Positions 1-6,694 of a DNA stretch of 14,737 bases are shown one piece after another. This DNA is from Bacteroidaceae bacterium (GTDB taxonomy: Bacteria; Bacteroidota; Bacteroidia; Bacteroidales; Bacteroidaceae). The translations under genes were made by a program, and so were the position numbers. Each line of letters begins with the position of its first letter. Position 1 is the first letter of the stretch. The notes under the pieces were generated by a model. It had not been told where the DNA came from. It was given only the letters and a program-made list of their open reading frames with translations, and did no database searches. The DNA lies in contig CAAGDO010000246.1 of NCBI GenBank assembly GCA_900768625.1, forward strand, positions 1-14,737, written 5' to 3'.

Positions 1-3
1 AGA

Positions 4-102
4 TTTGCCTTTATTTTTGAGGCGTTTTTGGGCCTTGAAGAGGGAGTGTAGCGAGCTACACGACCGATGAAAGGGCAAAAAACGGCCAAAAAGAAAGGTG
101 AA
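4..102. repeat. Large imperfect palindrome
   Basis: The two halves are inverted copies around a centre at 53/54. The core is perfect: GTGTAGC (46-52), GA, GCTACAC (55-61). Outside the core, CCTTT (8-12), the T-runs at 14-18 and 25-29, and CC/TT at 33-36 pair with matching bases on the right arm, with scattered mismatches and one bulge. No convincing reading frame crosses it. It could be a very large terminator hairpin for a gene left of the window, or a dispersed palindromic/MITE-like repeat. The pairing is directly visible; the role is unknown. Confidence 0.7.
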
Positions 103-322
103 GATTGAATGTAGAAGAGCTCAAACTTCAAACCAAATCTTCGTCAGAAAAGTTTAGACGACTTCAACAGCTTATTATCAGCGACATGAGGGAACTTTAC
201 GCGTATAAGCATCATTCGCCATGGTTCATCCCTTGATTGCATTTCTGCTCCACCCATTTCTCCGTATTTATCCCCAAAGTCTCAAATCCGATTTCGCCTT
301 CCCCAACCTTATGGCCCAACAT
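103..322. other. Non-coding intergenic stretch
   Basis: No open frame here has a convincing protein. The only structure seen is a weak inverted pair, GAAGATT (100-106) with AATCTTC (136-142). The segment separates the palindrome on the left from the fucosidase promoter on the right. Confidence 0.5.
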
Positions 323-353
323 TTTGCGTTTCAGCCTTTTTACTGTAACTTTG
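323..353 (+). promoter_or_regulatory. Bacteroidales promoter of the GH95 gene
   Basis: TTTG at 323-326 and TAACTTTG at 346-353 are separated by 19 bp, an exact fit to the Bacteroidetes primary sigma consensus (-33 TTTG, -7 TAnnTTTG). Transcription would start near 360, leaving a leader of about 50 nt before the ATG at 412. The -7 region also forms GTAACTTTGC (345-354), which matches the CTnDOT-family target core. Confidence 0.8.
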
Positions 354-411
354 CAAACACTTGGTAAGGAAACTTTATCCTCCTACCTCAAACCAATACC
401 TTCAAAACCGA

Positions 412-2880
412 ATGAAACACCATCTGTTCACCCTACTGATGGCCCTCGCAGCCTCGGGAGCCTCAGCACAAAACACCATCTGGTTCGACCAGCCTACGTC
501 GCTCAAAGGACGTGCCTGCTGGTATGGCGGACACCCCGAACGCTTCGATGCGCAGCACAAACCCGTCAGAGCCGGCGATGCCGCCGTCAACTCCGACCAC
601 GAATGGGAATACCGTTCGCTCCCATTGGGCAACGGAAGCATCGGCTGCAACGTGATGGGGTCCATCAGCACCGAACGCTACACGCTCAACGAGAAAACCC
701 TCTGGCGAGGCGGTCCCAACACGGCCAAAGGCGCTGCTGACTACTGGAACCAGAACAAGCAGTCTGCCCACGTGCTGAAGGACATCCGCCAGGCTTTCAC
801 CGACGGAGACTGGAACAAGGCCGCACAGCTCACGGCACAGAATTTCAACAGCCCTGTCCCCTACGAAGCCACCGGCGAACCGCAATTCCGCTTCGGCTCG
901 TTCACCACGATGGGTGAACTCTGCATCGACACCGAGATTGACGAGCAAGGCGTCAGCAACTATCGCCGTGCGCTCTCTGTCGATTCGGCCTATGCCGACG
1001 TGCGTTTCACGGCTGCCGACGGCACGACCTACGAACGCCGCACCTTCATTTCCTACCCCGCCAACGTCATGGCCATCCGCTTCCGCGCTTCAAAGCCCGG
1101 CAAGCAGAATCTGGCCATCGACTATACGCCTAGCCCTGTGGGCGAAGCCATCAGCCGCGCAACCACACTCAGTGGCATAGACTATGTGGGCGAACTCGAC
1201 AACAACCACATGAAGTATGCCGTGCGTCTGCGCGTCCTCCCCAAAGGCGGCGAGGTGAGCGTCGACGGACACAAGGTTTGCGTCAAAGGCGCCGATGAGG
1301 TAGTCATTCTCCTCACTGCGGACACCGACTACGCTCCCAACTATAATCCTGACTTCAACGACCCGAAGGCTTACGTCGGCGTAAATCCCGAACTGACCAC
1401 CACGCAGTGGCTGAAAAAGGCCTGCAAAAAGAGCTTCAACAAACTCTTCAACGAGCACTATAAGGACTACGCCGCTCTCTACAACCGTGTGAAGTTCAAC
1501 CTCAACGGCCCGTCATCTGCCAAACCGACCAACGAACGTCTGGCTGACTACCGAAAAGGCGAGAAGGATTCCGGACTGGAAACGCTCTACTATCAGTATG
1601 GCCGCTACCTGCTCATCGCCTCCTCACGTCCGGGCAACCTGCCAGCCAACCTGCAAGGTATGTGGCACAACAATGTCGACGGCCCCTGGCGCGTGGACTA
1701 CCACAACAACATCAACCTGCAGATGAACTACTGGCCCGCCCTGCCCACCAACCTCACCGAATGCACCGAGCCGTTGACTGACTTCATTCGTCTGCTTGAA
1801 AAACCGGGTGAACGCACAGCCAAGGCTTATTGGGGCACCCGCGGATGGGCGGCTGGCATCTCGGCCAACATCTTCGGCTTCACCGCACCGCTCGAAGGTG
1901 CCGACATGTCATGGAACTACAACCCGATGGCAGCCTCATGGCTTGCCACCCACCTTTGGGACTACTACGACTACACGCGCGACACCGATTTCCTTCGCTA
2001 TACAGGCTACCCCCTCATGAAGGGTTGTGCCCTCTTCTGCGAAGACTTCCTTTGGCGCAAACCCGACGGCACCCTGACGGCAGCTCCTTCCACCTCGCCC
2101 GAACATGGCCCCGTGGATGAAGGAACAACGTTCACCCATGCCGTGATTCGCGAAATCCTGCTTGACTGCATCAACGCGGCACAGATTCTTCAGACGGATG
2201 CCGACGAGGTGAGCAAATGGCAGGATATCCTCAACAAGCTCGCTCCCTACAAGATTGGACGCTACGGCCAGCTCATGGAATGGAGTCGCGACATTGACGA
2301 CCCCAACGACCAGCACCGCCACGTCAACCATCTCTTCGGCCTTCACCCGGGCCACACCATCTCGCCCCTCACCACTCCCGAACTGGCTCAGGCCTCACGC
2401 GTGGTACTTGAACATCGCGGTGACGGTGCAACAGGCTGGAGCATGGGCTGGAAACTCAACCAGTGGACTCGCCTCCACGATGGCAACCATTCCTATGTGC
2501 TCTTCGGCAACTTGTTGAAGAACGGTACGGCGGACAACCTTTGGGATGTCCATCCGCCCTTCCAGATTGACGGTAACTTTGGTGGCACGGCCGGTGTCAC
2601 CGAAATGCTTCTCCAAAGCCATGCAGGATGCATCGACCTCCTTCCTTCCCTCCCCGACGCCTGGGCTGATGGCAACATATGCGGCCTGCGTGCCCGAGGC
2701 AACTTCGGAGTCGACATTGACTGGAAGAACGGTAAGCTCCGTCAGGCCACCATCACCTCAGGCTCAGGCGAACAGTGCACCGTGAGATACGGACAGCAAA
2801 GCATGCAGTTCCTCACCAAGCGTGGCAAGACCTACCTCGTCACAATGGAGAACGGTCGCCTGACCATGAAGCAGAAATAA
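412..2880 (+). CDS. Exported GH95 alpha-L-fucosidase
   Basis: Encodes an 822-residue glycoside hydrolase of family 95, expected to remove terminal alpha-L-fucose (typically alpha-1,2-linked) from host or plant glycans by an inverting mechanism. The start at 412 gives a clear signal peptide (MKHHLFTLLMALAASGASA, likely cut after Ala19), so the protein is periplasmic or surface-directed; it has no lipobox. The opening region has the family signature LPLGNGSIG. The catalytic region shows HNNINLQMNYWPA with Asn433 and Asn435, SPEHGP with Glu564 as probable general acid, and QIDGNFGG with Asp720, matching the Asn/Asn/Glu/Asp set known from Bifidobacterium AfcA. His431 before the Asn pair favours fucosidase over the related L-galactosidases. 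Length is normal for the family. It is a single-gene unit with its own promoter and terminator; no SusC/SusD pair is visible in the window. An in-frame extension to 361 would destroy the signal peptide and is disfavoured. Confidence 0.95.
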   Translation: MKHHLFTLLMALAASGASAQNTIWFDQPTSLKGRACWYGGHPERFDAQHKPVRAGDAAVNSDHEWEYRSLPLGNGSIGCNVMGSISTERYTLNEKTLWRGGPNTAKGAADYWNQNKQSAHVLKDIRQAFTDGDWNKAAQLTAQNFNSPVPYEATGEPQFRFGSFTTMGELCIDTEIDEQGVSNYRRALSVDSAYADVRFTAADGTTYERRTFISYPANVMAIRFRASKPGKQNLAIDYTPSPVGEAISRATTLSGIDYVGELDNNHMKYAVRLRVLPKGGEVSVDGHKVCVKGADEVVILLTADTDYAPNYNPDFNDPKAYVGVNPELTTTQWLKKACKKSFNKLFNEHYKDYAALYNRVKFNLNGPSSAKPTNERLADYRKGEKDSGLETLYYQYGRYLLIASSRPGNLPANLQGMWHNNVDGPWRVDYHNNINLQMNYWPALPTNLTECTEPLTDFIRLLEKPGERTAKAYWGTRGWAAGISANIFGFTAPLEGADMSWNYNPMAASWLATHLWDYYDYTRDTDFLRYTGYPLMKGCALFCEDFLWRKPDGTLTAAPSTSPEHGPVDEGTTFTHAVIREILLDCINAAQILQTDADEVSKWQDILNKLAPYKIGRYGQLMEWSRDIDDPNDQHRHVNHLFGLHPGHTISPLTTPELAQASRVVLEHRGDGATGWSMGWKLNQWTRLHDGNHSYVLFGNLLKNGTADNLWDVHPPFQIDGNFGGTAGVTEMLLQSHAGCIDLLPSLPDAWADGNICGLRARGNFGVDIDWKNGKLRQATITSGSGEQCTVRYGQQSMQFLTKRGKTYLVTMENGRLTMKQK

Positions 2881-2905
2881 GCCACAAGCCACCCAGACTA
2901 CACAC

Positions 2906-2946
2906 AAAAGCTGCGCAGGAAGTATCCCACTCCCTGCGCAGCTTTT
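2906..2946 (+). terminator. Intrinsic terminator after the GH95 gene
   Basis: Perfect 14-bp arms, AAAAGCTGCGCAGG (2906-2919) and CCTGCGCAGCTTTT (2933-2946), enclose a 13-nt loop and end in a T-run. It lies 25 nt after the stop codon. The A-run on the left may let it work in both directions. Confidence 0.9.
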
Positions 2947-3010
2947 CCTTTCGCAACCGCAACAAAACCCCACCTTCAAAGATTCCACAAACATTTTACC
3001 CACCAAAATT

Positions 3011-3041
3011 TTTGCCAAATCCAAGGAAAAACGTAATTTTG
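3011..3041 (+). promoter_or_regulatory. Promoter of the tRNA gene
   Basis: TTTG at 3011-3014 and TAATTTTG at 3034-3041 with a 19-bp spacer match the Bacteroidales consensus exactly, about 40 bp before the mature tRNA end. The -7 element also forms GTAATTTTGC (3033-3042), a match to GTANNTTTGC. Confidence 0.8.
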
Positions 3042-3080
3042 CAATCACATAGCGTGCGAAGTGCCCATTTCGCCACGCAC

Positions 3081-3154
3081 GGACTTGTAGCTCAGTTGGT
3101 TAGAGCAACAGACTCATAATCTGGAGGTCCTAGGTTCAAGCCCTAGCTGGTCCA
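3081..3154 (+). tRNA. tRNA-Met, anticodon CAT
   Basis: Cloverleaf seen by eye: acceptor GGACTTG/CTGGTCC, D-arm GCTC/GAGC with a 9-nt loop, anticodon loop CTCATAA, T-arm CTAGG/CCTAG with TTCAAGC loop, discriminator A at 3154. The anticodon CAT reads Met, or Ile if the C is lysidine-modified. The anticodon stem lacks the three G-C pairs of initiators, so elongator Met is preferred. Two irregular pairs are visible: T6-T67 in the acceptor stem and A27-G43 at the top of the anticodon stem. The 3' CCA is not encoded (A is followed by CAT). Confidence 0.92.
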
Positions 3155-3166
3155 CATTGAAAATGA

Positions 3167-3197
3167 AGCAGTTACGAATTTCGTAGCTGCTTTTTTT
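3167..3197 (+). terminator. Intrinsic terminator of the tRNA gene
   Basis: AGCAGTTACGA (3167-3177) pairs with TCGTAGCTGCT (3181-3191) with one G-T wobble, followed by seven T residues. It sits 12 nt after the tRNA end. Confidence 0.85.
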
Positions 3198-3203
3198 GTG
3201 TAA

Positions 3204-3254
3204 TTGCGTAAACAATGCGTAAACAAACTGTTTGAGTTAGGTGTGTTTACGCAA
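3204..3254. repeat. GCGTAAAC repeats beside the tRNA
   Basis: GCGTAAAC occurs directly twice (3206-3213, 3217-3224) and once inverted as GTTTACGC (3245-3252). The outer copies form a perfect 10-bp inverted pair, TTGCGTAAAC (3204-3213) and GTTTACGCAA (3245-3254). Such clusters just downstream of a tRNA resemble arm-binding or attachment-site remnants of a tRNA-targeting integrase. That role is inferred; no integrase for it is in the window. Confidence 0.5.
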
Positions 3255-3295
3255 TGATGCTCTGCGATATTCAGCAACCATATAATCAAAACAAC

Positions 3296-3334
3296 AAGTC
3301 CCATCGACATATAGTATATATGCGGATGGGACTT
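3296..3334 (-). terminator. Hairpin terminator of the lipoprotein gene
   Basis: AAGTCCCATC (3296-3305) and GATGGGACTT (3325-3334) form perfect 10-bp arms around a 19-nt AT-rich loop. It starts 6 nt beyond the leftward stop codon. On the minus strand the tail is GTTGTTTTG, an interrupted T-run, so termination is likely but not textbook. Confidence 0.65.
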
Positions 3335-3340
3335 TAATCG

Positions 3341-3853
3341 TTAAAGGTCAAATTCAAAAGTCTTGTTTGGCGCAAATAAAACTAAGCCTTCATAAGATGG
3401 ATGTGCGGTGTCGTATTTGCCATAATAATCCGACTCATAAATTTTCATGCAGTATTTGCCTGATGCCACATTGCTGAGCTTGAAACTTACATCGTATCTG
3501 CAATAACAATCGGCTTCCATTGTCGGGTCTGGAGTATACGGTATCAACACTATGGCGATTTCTCCGTCATTAGTTTTTACAGACGGACGGAATTCATTCA
3601 CAATGCAATTAGCTTCAAGGTCTGTGAACTTGAAGGTCGCCACCCCATTCTTATCAACGGAAATAGACACTTGGGGCTTCTTTTCCATTTCACTTCTGTA
3701 ATACTCAGGTCGACTCTCTTTTGCAGAGAAAGACCTTGTACACCCGGTATTAACGATGTCGCTCAGTCTCACAGGCTCTGTTACGTTTTGTTCAGACGAG
3801 CAAGAGGCCAACATGAGTACTGATAAGACACATCCGAATAATGTTGTTCTCAT
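3341..3853 (-). CDS. Small hypothetical lipoprotein
   Basis: Encodes 170 residues. The N-terminus MRTTLFGCVLSVLMLASC is a type II signal peptide with lipobox Leu15-Ala16-Ser17-Cys18, followed by Ser-Ser-Glu, so the mature protein should be lipid-anchored, probably at the outer membrane. After about residue 55 it reads as a beta-rich domain, with alternating hydrophobic strands and several Tyr/Cys residues (YCRYD near the middle). I do not recognise a family. Base composition is clearly more AT-rich than the fucosidase on the left or the ICE on the right, and the gene is flanked by short repeats, so it is probably acquired DNA. On the minus strand a TTTG (3896-3893) lies upstream but no good -7 box follows, so its promoter is uncertain. 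A link to the adjacent ICE is not shown; it may belong to the chromosome or an older island. Confidence 0.75.
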   Translation of the reverse strand: MRTTLFGCVLSVLMLASCSSEQNVTEPVRLSDIVNTGCTRSFSAKESRPEYYRSEMEKKPQVSISVDKNGVATFKFTDLEANCIVNEFRPSVKTNDGEIAIVLIPYTPDPTMEADCYCRYDVSFKLSNVASGKYCMKIYESDYYGKYDTAHPSYEGLVLFAPNKTFEFDL

Positions 3854-4017
3854 AAATCTTCCATTTTATATTAATGTTCGTATATTCTCTATCAAAGAGT
3901 AGGTGTGAGTTAGGTGTTCCAATGAAGATTGCACTCGCATATTCTTCCCCTCCACGGCATCAACAAAACCCTTTATCGAATCGTAATAGCCTTGGGACAC
4001 AATTTGGTTATTCTCCT

Positions 4018-4027
4018 GCAAAGTTAC
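4018..4027 (-). other. Candidate ICE attachment core (attL)
   Basis: GCAAAGTTAC on the plus strand is GTAACTTTGC on the minus strand, a full match to the GTANNTTTGC core used by CTnDOT-type integrases. It lies 320 bp upstream of the integrase start, a suitable place for the left end of an element whose integrase is the first gene. No matching -33 box exists 19-21 bp upstream on the minus strand, so it is not simply an intact promoter. The second copy, at the right end of the element, would lie outside the window. Confidence 0.6.
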
Positions 4028-4150
4028 TACAAAAAAGTGAAATGCGGAAGAATATGGTAATGGATTTGATTTACAGGGGTTTCATTAACGCTGCCAATTA
4101 TTCTGAGAGCCATTACAATCCACGCCGAAGCCAAATCAAGACGGAGCTAC

Positions 4151-4259
4151 GTTACTTGTTCGTAACCACGCCCAATAGGTGACGAAATGGACACGAATAA
4201 CGAAACAAGGCCTTAAGGATTAGTGAGTTACTGACAACTCACGCAAAAAATCCGGTAAC
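4151..4259. promoter_or_regulatory. GTTAC/GTAAC cluster, possible Int/Xis arm sites
   Basis: Between the att core and int, GTTAC or its complement recurs at 4151-4155, 4162-4166, 4227-4231 and 4255-4259, besides the copy inside the core (4023-4027). The first two form an inverted pair. A second palindrome, GTGAGTT (4223-4229) with AACTCAC (4236-4242), lies in the same stretch. Integrases with an arm-binding domain need such sites near the core; assigning these to Int or Xis is inference. Confidence 0.4.
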
Positions 4260-4318
4260 AAAAAAAGATTGCGCCGTTCTTCCGCGATTTGCGTATCAGA
4301 GGAGGGCTCTTCACCAAC

Positions 4319-4326
4319 TAATTTTG
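4319..4326 (+). promoter_or_regulatory. Possible -7 box of int
   Basis: TAATTTTG matches TAnnTTTG, 20 bp before the int ATG. The nearest TTTG upstream (4288-4291) is 27 bp away, too far for a standard -33, so this would be a weak or regulated promoter with a very short leader. Confidence 0.35.
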
Positions 4327-4346
4327 AACAAAAAAAATTAAGGACG

Positions 4347-5582
4347 ATGAAGAGTACATTTTCAGTTATTTACTACCTCAAACGTCAGGTAGTGAAAAAA
4401 GACGGGACGGTTCCCGTCATGGGACGCATCACGGTGGACGGCAGCCAGACGCAATTCAGTTGCAAACTGACCATCGATCCCAAGTTGTGGGACACCAAAG
4501 GGGGACGTGTCACGGGCAGAAGCACGGCGGCACTCGAAACGAACCGCATGCTTGACAAGATGCGGGTGCGCATCAACAAGCACTATCAGGAAATCATGGA
4601 GCGTGACAACTTCGTCACGGCAGAGAAGGTGAAGAACGCCTTTCTCGGACTGGAACACCGCTATCACACGCTGATGCAGGTGTTCCAGCAACACAACGAG
4701 GACTATGCCAAGCAGGTGGAAGCAGGCATGAAAGCCAAAGGCACACTCTTGAAGTACAAGACCGTTTACAAGCACCTGCAAGAGTTTCTCAACATCCGTT
4801 ACCACGTGAAGGACATCGCGTTGAAAGAGCTTACCCCCGCTTTCATTTCCGACTTCGAGATGTTTCTGCGCACGGACAAACACTGCTGCACCAATACCGT
4901 GTGGCTGTATGTATGCCCACTTCGGACGATGGTGTTCATCGCCATCAACAACGAATGGCTCACACGCGACCCGTTCAGGGAGTATGAAATCAAGAAGGAG
5001 GAAACGACACGCAGTTTCCTGACCAAAGACGAAATCCGCCTGCTGATGGAAGGTAAACTGAAGAACGCCAAACAGGAACTATACCGCGACCTCTACCTGT
5101 TCTGCGCCTTCACGGGCTTGTCATTCGCCGATATGCGCAATTTGACGGAAGAGAACATCCGCACCTACTTCGATGAACACGAGTGGATAAACATCAACCG
5201 CCAGAAGACGGGCGTGGTGTCTAACATCCGCCTGCTTGACATTGCGAAACAAATCATCGACAAATACCGCGGGCTGTGCGAAAACGGCAGGATTTTCCCT
5301 GTTCCCCACTACAACACGTGCCTCGCCGGGATCCGTGCCGTCGCCAAGCGTTGCGGCATCACCAAGCATATCACGTGGCATCAGAGCCGCCATACGGCAG
5401 CCACGACGGTGTTCCTCTCCAACGGTGTACCCATCGAAACAGTCAGTTCCATGCTGGGACACAAGAGTATAAAGACAACGCAGATATACGCGAAGATAAC
5501 CAAAGAGAAGCTCAACCAAGACATGGAGAACCTTGCCGCAAGATTGAACCAAATCGAGGAATTTGCAGGATGTACCATCTAA
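4347..5582 (+). CDS. int: IntDOT-type tyrosine recombinase
   Basis: Encodes a 411-residue integrase that would catalyse integration and excision of the ICE. The start at 4347 gives MKSTFSVIYYLKR, the usual N-terminus of Bacteroidales ICE integrases, with AAGGA just upstream; the open frame continues upstream to a TTG but without family-like sequence. Domains: arm-binding about 1-95, core-binding about 100-205, catalytic about 215-400. Catalytic residues: Lys287 (RQKTG), His345 and Arg348 (WHQSRHTA), His372 (MLGHKS) and the nucleophile Tyr381 (QIYAK). The usual first arginine is replaced by Ser259 (TGLSFAD), the hallmark of IntDOT, and residue numbering coincides with IntDOT. IntDOT-type enzymes tolerate mismatches in the crossover region. 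A small RhuM-like gene follows 12 nt later and is probably cotranscribed. Confidence 0.96.
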   Translation: MKSTFSVIYYLKRQVVKKDGTVPVMGRITVDGSQTQFSCKLTIDPKLWDTKGGRVTGRSTAALETNRMLDKMRVRINKHYQEIMERDNFVTAEKVKNAFLGLEHRYHTLMQVFQQHNEDYAKQVEAGMKAKGTLLKYKTVYKHLQEFLNIRYHVKDIALKELTPAFISDFEMFLRTDKHCCTNTVWLYVCPLRTMVFIAINNEWLTRDPFREYEIKKEETTRSFLTKDEIRLLMEGKLKNAKQELYRDLYLFCAFTGLSFADMRNLTEENIRTYFDEHEWININRQKTGVVSNIRLLDIAKQIIDKYRGLCENGRIFPVPHYNTCLAGIRAVAKRCGITKHITWHQSRHTAATTVFLSNGVPIETVSSMLGHKSIKTTQIYAKITKEKLNQDMENLAARLNQIEEFAGCTI

Positions 5583-5594
5583 AACAGAGACGCC

Positions 5595-5957
5595 ATGAAA
5601 CGTGACATAATCATTATAGAGGACAAGACGGTCAGCGTAACCGGTAACGAGGTATGGATGACCGCCGGGGAAATCGCCGAAGAGTTCCATGCCACCGTCC
5701 CGGCAGTGAACGCCGCCATCAAAGCCGTCCGCAAGTCGGACGTGCTGAACGACTACGAGGTATGCCGCTACATACAGCTTGAAAACGGCCTGTACGCGGA
5801 TGTTTACTCGCTTGAAATCATCATTCCAGTAGCCTTCCGGCTGAACACCTACTATACACACGTGTTCCGCATGTGGCTGGTGGAGAAGGCACTCTCAAAG
5901 GAAAAGAGGCAGGCATACGTGATGTTCATACAGAACGGGAAAACCGGATATTGCTGA
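5595..5957 (+). CDS. Small RhuM-like protein
   Basis: Encodes 120 residues, 12 nt after int. The pattern VWMTAGEIAEEF, then a spaced helix, then VYSLEIIIPVAFRLNTYYT and FRMWLVEKAL follows the N-terminal fold of RhuM/Fic-associated virulence proteins (VWLT..MAELF, YNLD.II.VGYRVNS, FR.WA). The first part has a winged-helix look (residues about 22-46), so DNA binding is plausible. At 120 residues it is much shorter than full RhuM proteins, keeping only this domain. Its place directly after int suggests a regulatory or accessory role in recombination. The family link is by eye; function unknown. Confidence 0.75.
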   Translation: MKRDIIIIEDKTVSVTGNEVWMTAGEIAEEFHATVPAVNAAIKAVRKSDVLNDYEVCRYIQLENGLYADVYSLEIIIPVAFRLNTYYTHVFRMWLVEKALSKEKRQAYVMFIQNGKTGYC

Positions 5958-5975
5958 ACACGCATACAGACAACG

Positions 5976-6024
5976 AAAAAGGAAACGGACAACACCATCG
6001 GGTGCTGTCCGTTTCCTTTTTTTT
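5976..6024. terminator. Bidirectional terminator between convergent genes
   Basis: GGAAACGGACAACACC (5981-5996) pairs with GGTGCTGTCCGTTTCC (6001-6016) with one mismatch and a 4-nt loop. Five A residues precede it and eight T residues follow it. It sits between the rightward int unit and the leftward HTH genes and can end both. Confidence 0.92.
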
Positions 6025-6036
6025 CATGCAACCGCC

Positions 6037-6342
6037 TTATTCCAGCGGCTTGAGGTAATTCGCCTCCAACAGTTCACGCAGTCCAGATTCGGGATAAAGC
6101 ACCTTACCTGCCAGAAGGATAAAGGGCAGCATCCTGTTGTTGCGATACTCCTGCAAGGTGCGGCGGCTTACCCGGAGCATTTCCGCCACCTCCCTGTCCG
6201 TCAGGTAATGTTCCCCGTCCAGTGGCGGACGGTAACTTTCCAAAAATGCGGAGAGCCATTTGGAGCCTTTGAGCATATTCTGTATCGCGGTGGCAACCGG
6301 CTCGTCCTCCATTGAGAAAACCTCGTTGTTCTCGTTCATCAT
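6037..6342 (-). CDS. Excisionase-like HTH protein (Xis2d-like)
   Basis: Encodes 101 residues with one MerR/excisionase-type helix-turn-helix at about 47-68 (LTDREVAEMLRVSRRTLQEY), followed by a wing region LLAGKVLYPESGLRELL. It is small and would act as a DNA-binding or DNA-bending factor. The segment RTLQxYR....LP(F/Y)...GK..Y is shared with the rightward Xis2d-type protein (7242-7592), so the two look like paralogues. It is the second gene of a leftward pair, 32 nt after its upstream partner. A start at Met2 (6339) is equally possible. It may be an alternative directionality factor or a repressor of the divergent operon; that is inference. Confidence 0.85.
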   Translation of the reverse strand: MMNENNEVFSMEDEPVATAIQNMLKGSKWLSAFLESYRPPLDGEHYLTDREVAEMLRVSRRTLQEYRNNRMLPFILLAGKVLYPESGLRELLEANYLKPLE

Positions 6343-6374
6343 AACATCGGATTAAGTGGTTAATAAAAACAGAG

Positions 6375-6668
6375 TCATTTTCCATCGGGATAGATCGTGC
6401 CGATAAGCGGAATAAGCCGCCTGACCTCCTCCGGCCTGTAATAGAACCTGCGGTTTATCTGCGAGTAGCCGATAAGCCGCCTGTCACGCAATGACTGCAA
6501 CGTGCGCGGGCTGATTCTCAACTGCCCGCAGACCTCCTCGCCCGTGAGCCACCTTTCCAGCCGCCCGCCGTCGCTTTTGCGCCTGAGGGCGGCGACTTTC
6601 TCCGAGAGGGCGTTGAATGACGCCAGCATCATCTCGAAGGTCTTTTTCTCGATAGATACGATTTCCAT
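6375..6668 (-). CDS. Excisionase-like HTH protein (Xis2c-like)
   Basis: Encodes 97 residues from the ATG at 6668; a longer start at 6680 adds four residues (MFWY) but the shorter one aligns with its paralogue. The N-terminus MEIVSIEKKTFEMML mirrors MKVITIESSAFTALT of the Xis2c-type protein, and the HTH falls in the same register (LTxxE at 41-45, SxRTLQ at 53-58) without gaps. A wing, QINRRFYYRPEEVRRL, follows. It is the first gene of the leftward pair, transcribed away from the excision operon across a shared control region. Role probably in recombination directionality or control of the divergent operon. Confidence 0.85.
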   Translation of the reverse strand: MEIVSIEKKTFEMMLASFNALSEKVAALRRKSDGGRLERWLTGEEVCGQLRISPRTLQSLRDRRLIGYSQINRRFYYRPEEVRRLIPLIGTIYPDGK

Positions 6669-6694
6669 ATACCAAAACATTTAATGATTTACCG

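Larger units (their letters stand above)
3230..3917. repeat. 15-bp direct repeat bracketing the lipoprotein gene
   Basis: GTTTGAGTTAGGTGT (3230-3244) and GTGTGAGTTAGGTGT (3903-3917) agree at 14 of 15 positions. The right copy is preceded directly by a shorter version, GAGTAGGTGT (3897-3906), making a tandem pair. Coordinates span both copies and the gene between them. They may be binding sites or the scar of a small insertion. Confidence 0.5.

Noticed and set aside
2571..2580. GTAACTTTGG inside the GH95 gene as an extra att core
   Set aside because: Nine of ten positions match GTANNTTTGC, but it lies in coding sequence for the conserved QIDGNFGG motif and lacks the final C.
2775..3119. Rightward frame ending in a peptide like GLVAQLVRATDS
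   Set aside because: That peptide is the well-known artefact of translating through a tRNA gene; the frame also crosses a terminator and a promoter.
3204..3254. CRISPR array
   Set aside because: Only three 8-bp copies with irregular spacing and one inverted; no spacer-repeat structure or cas genes.
3874..4182. 102-codon rightward open frame left of int
   Set aside because: It crosses the proposed att core and arm-site region, has no ribosome-binding site and reads as low-quality sequence without recognisable domains; probably chance.
4269..4346. Upstream TTG start for the integrase
   Set aside because: The extra 26 residues are not family-like, and the ATG at 4347 gives the 411-residue IntDOT-sized protein with matching residue numbers and an AAGGA site.
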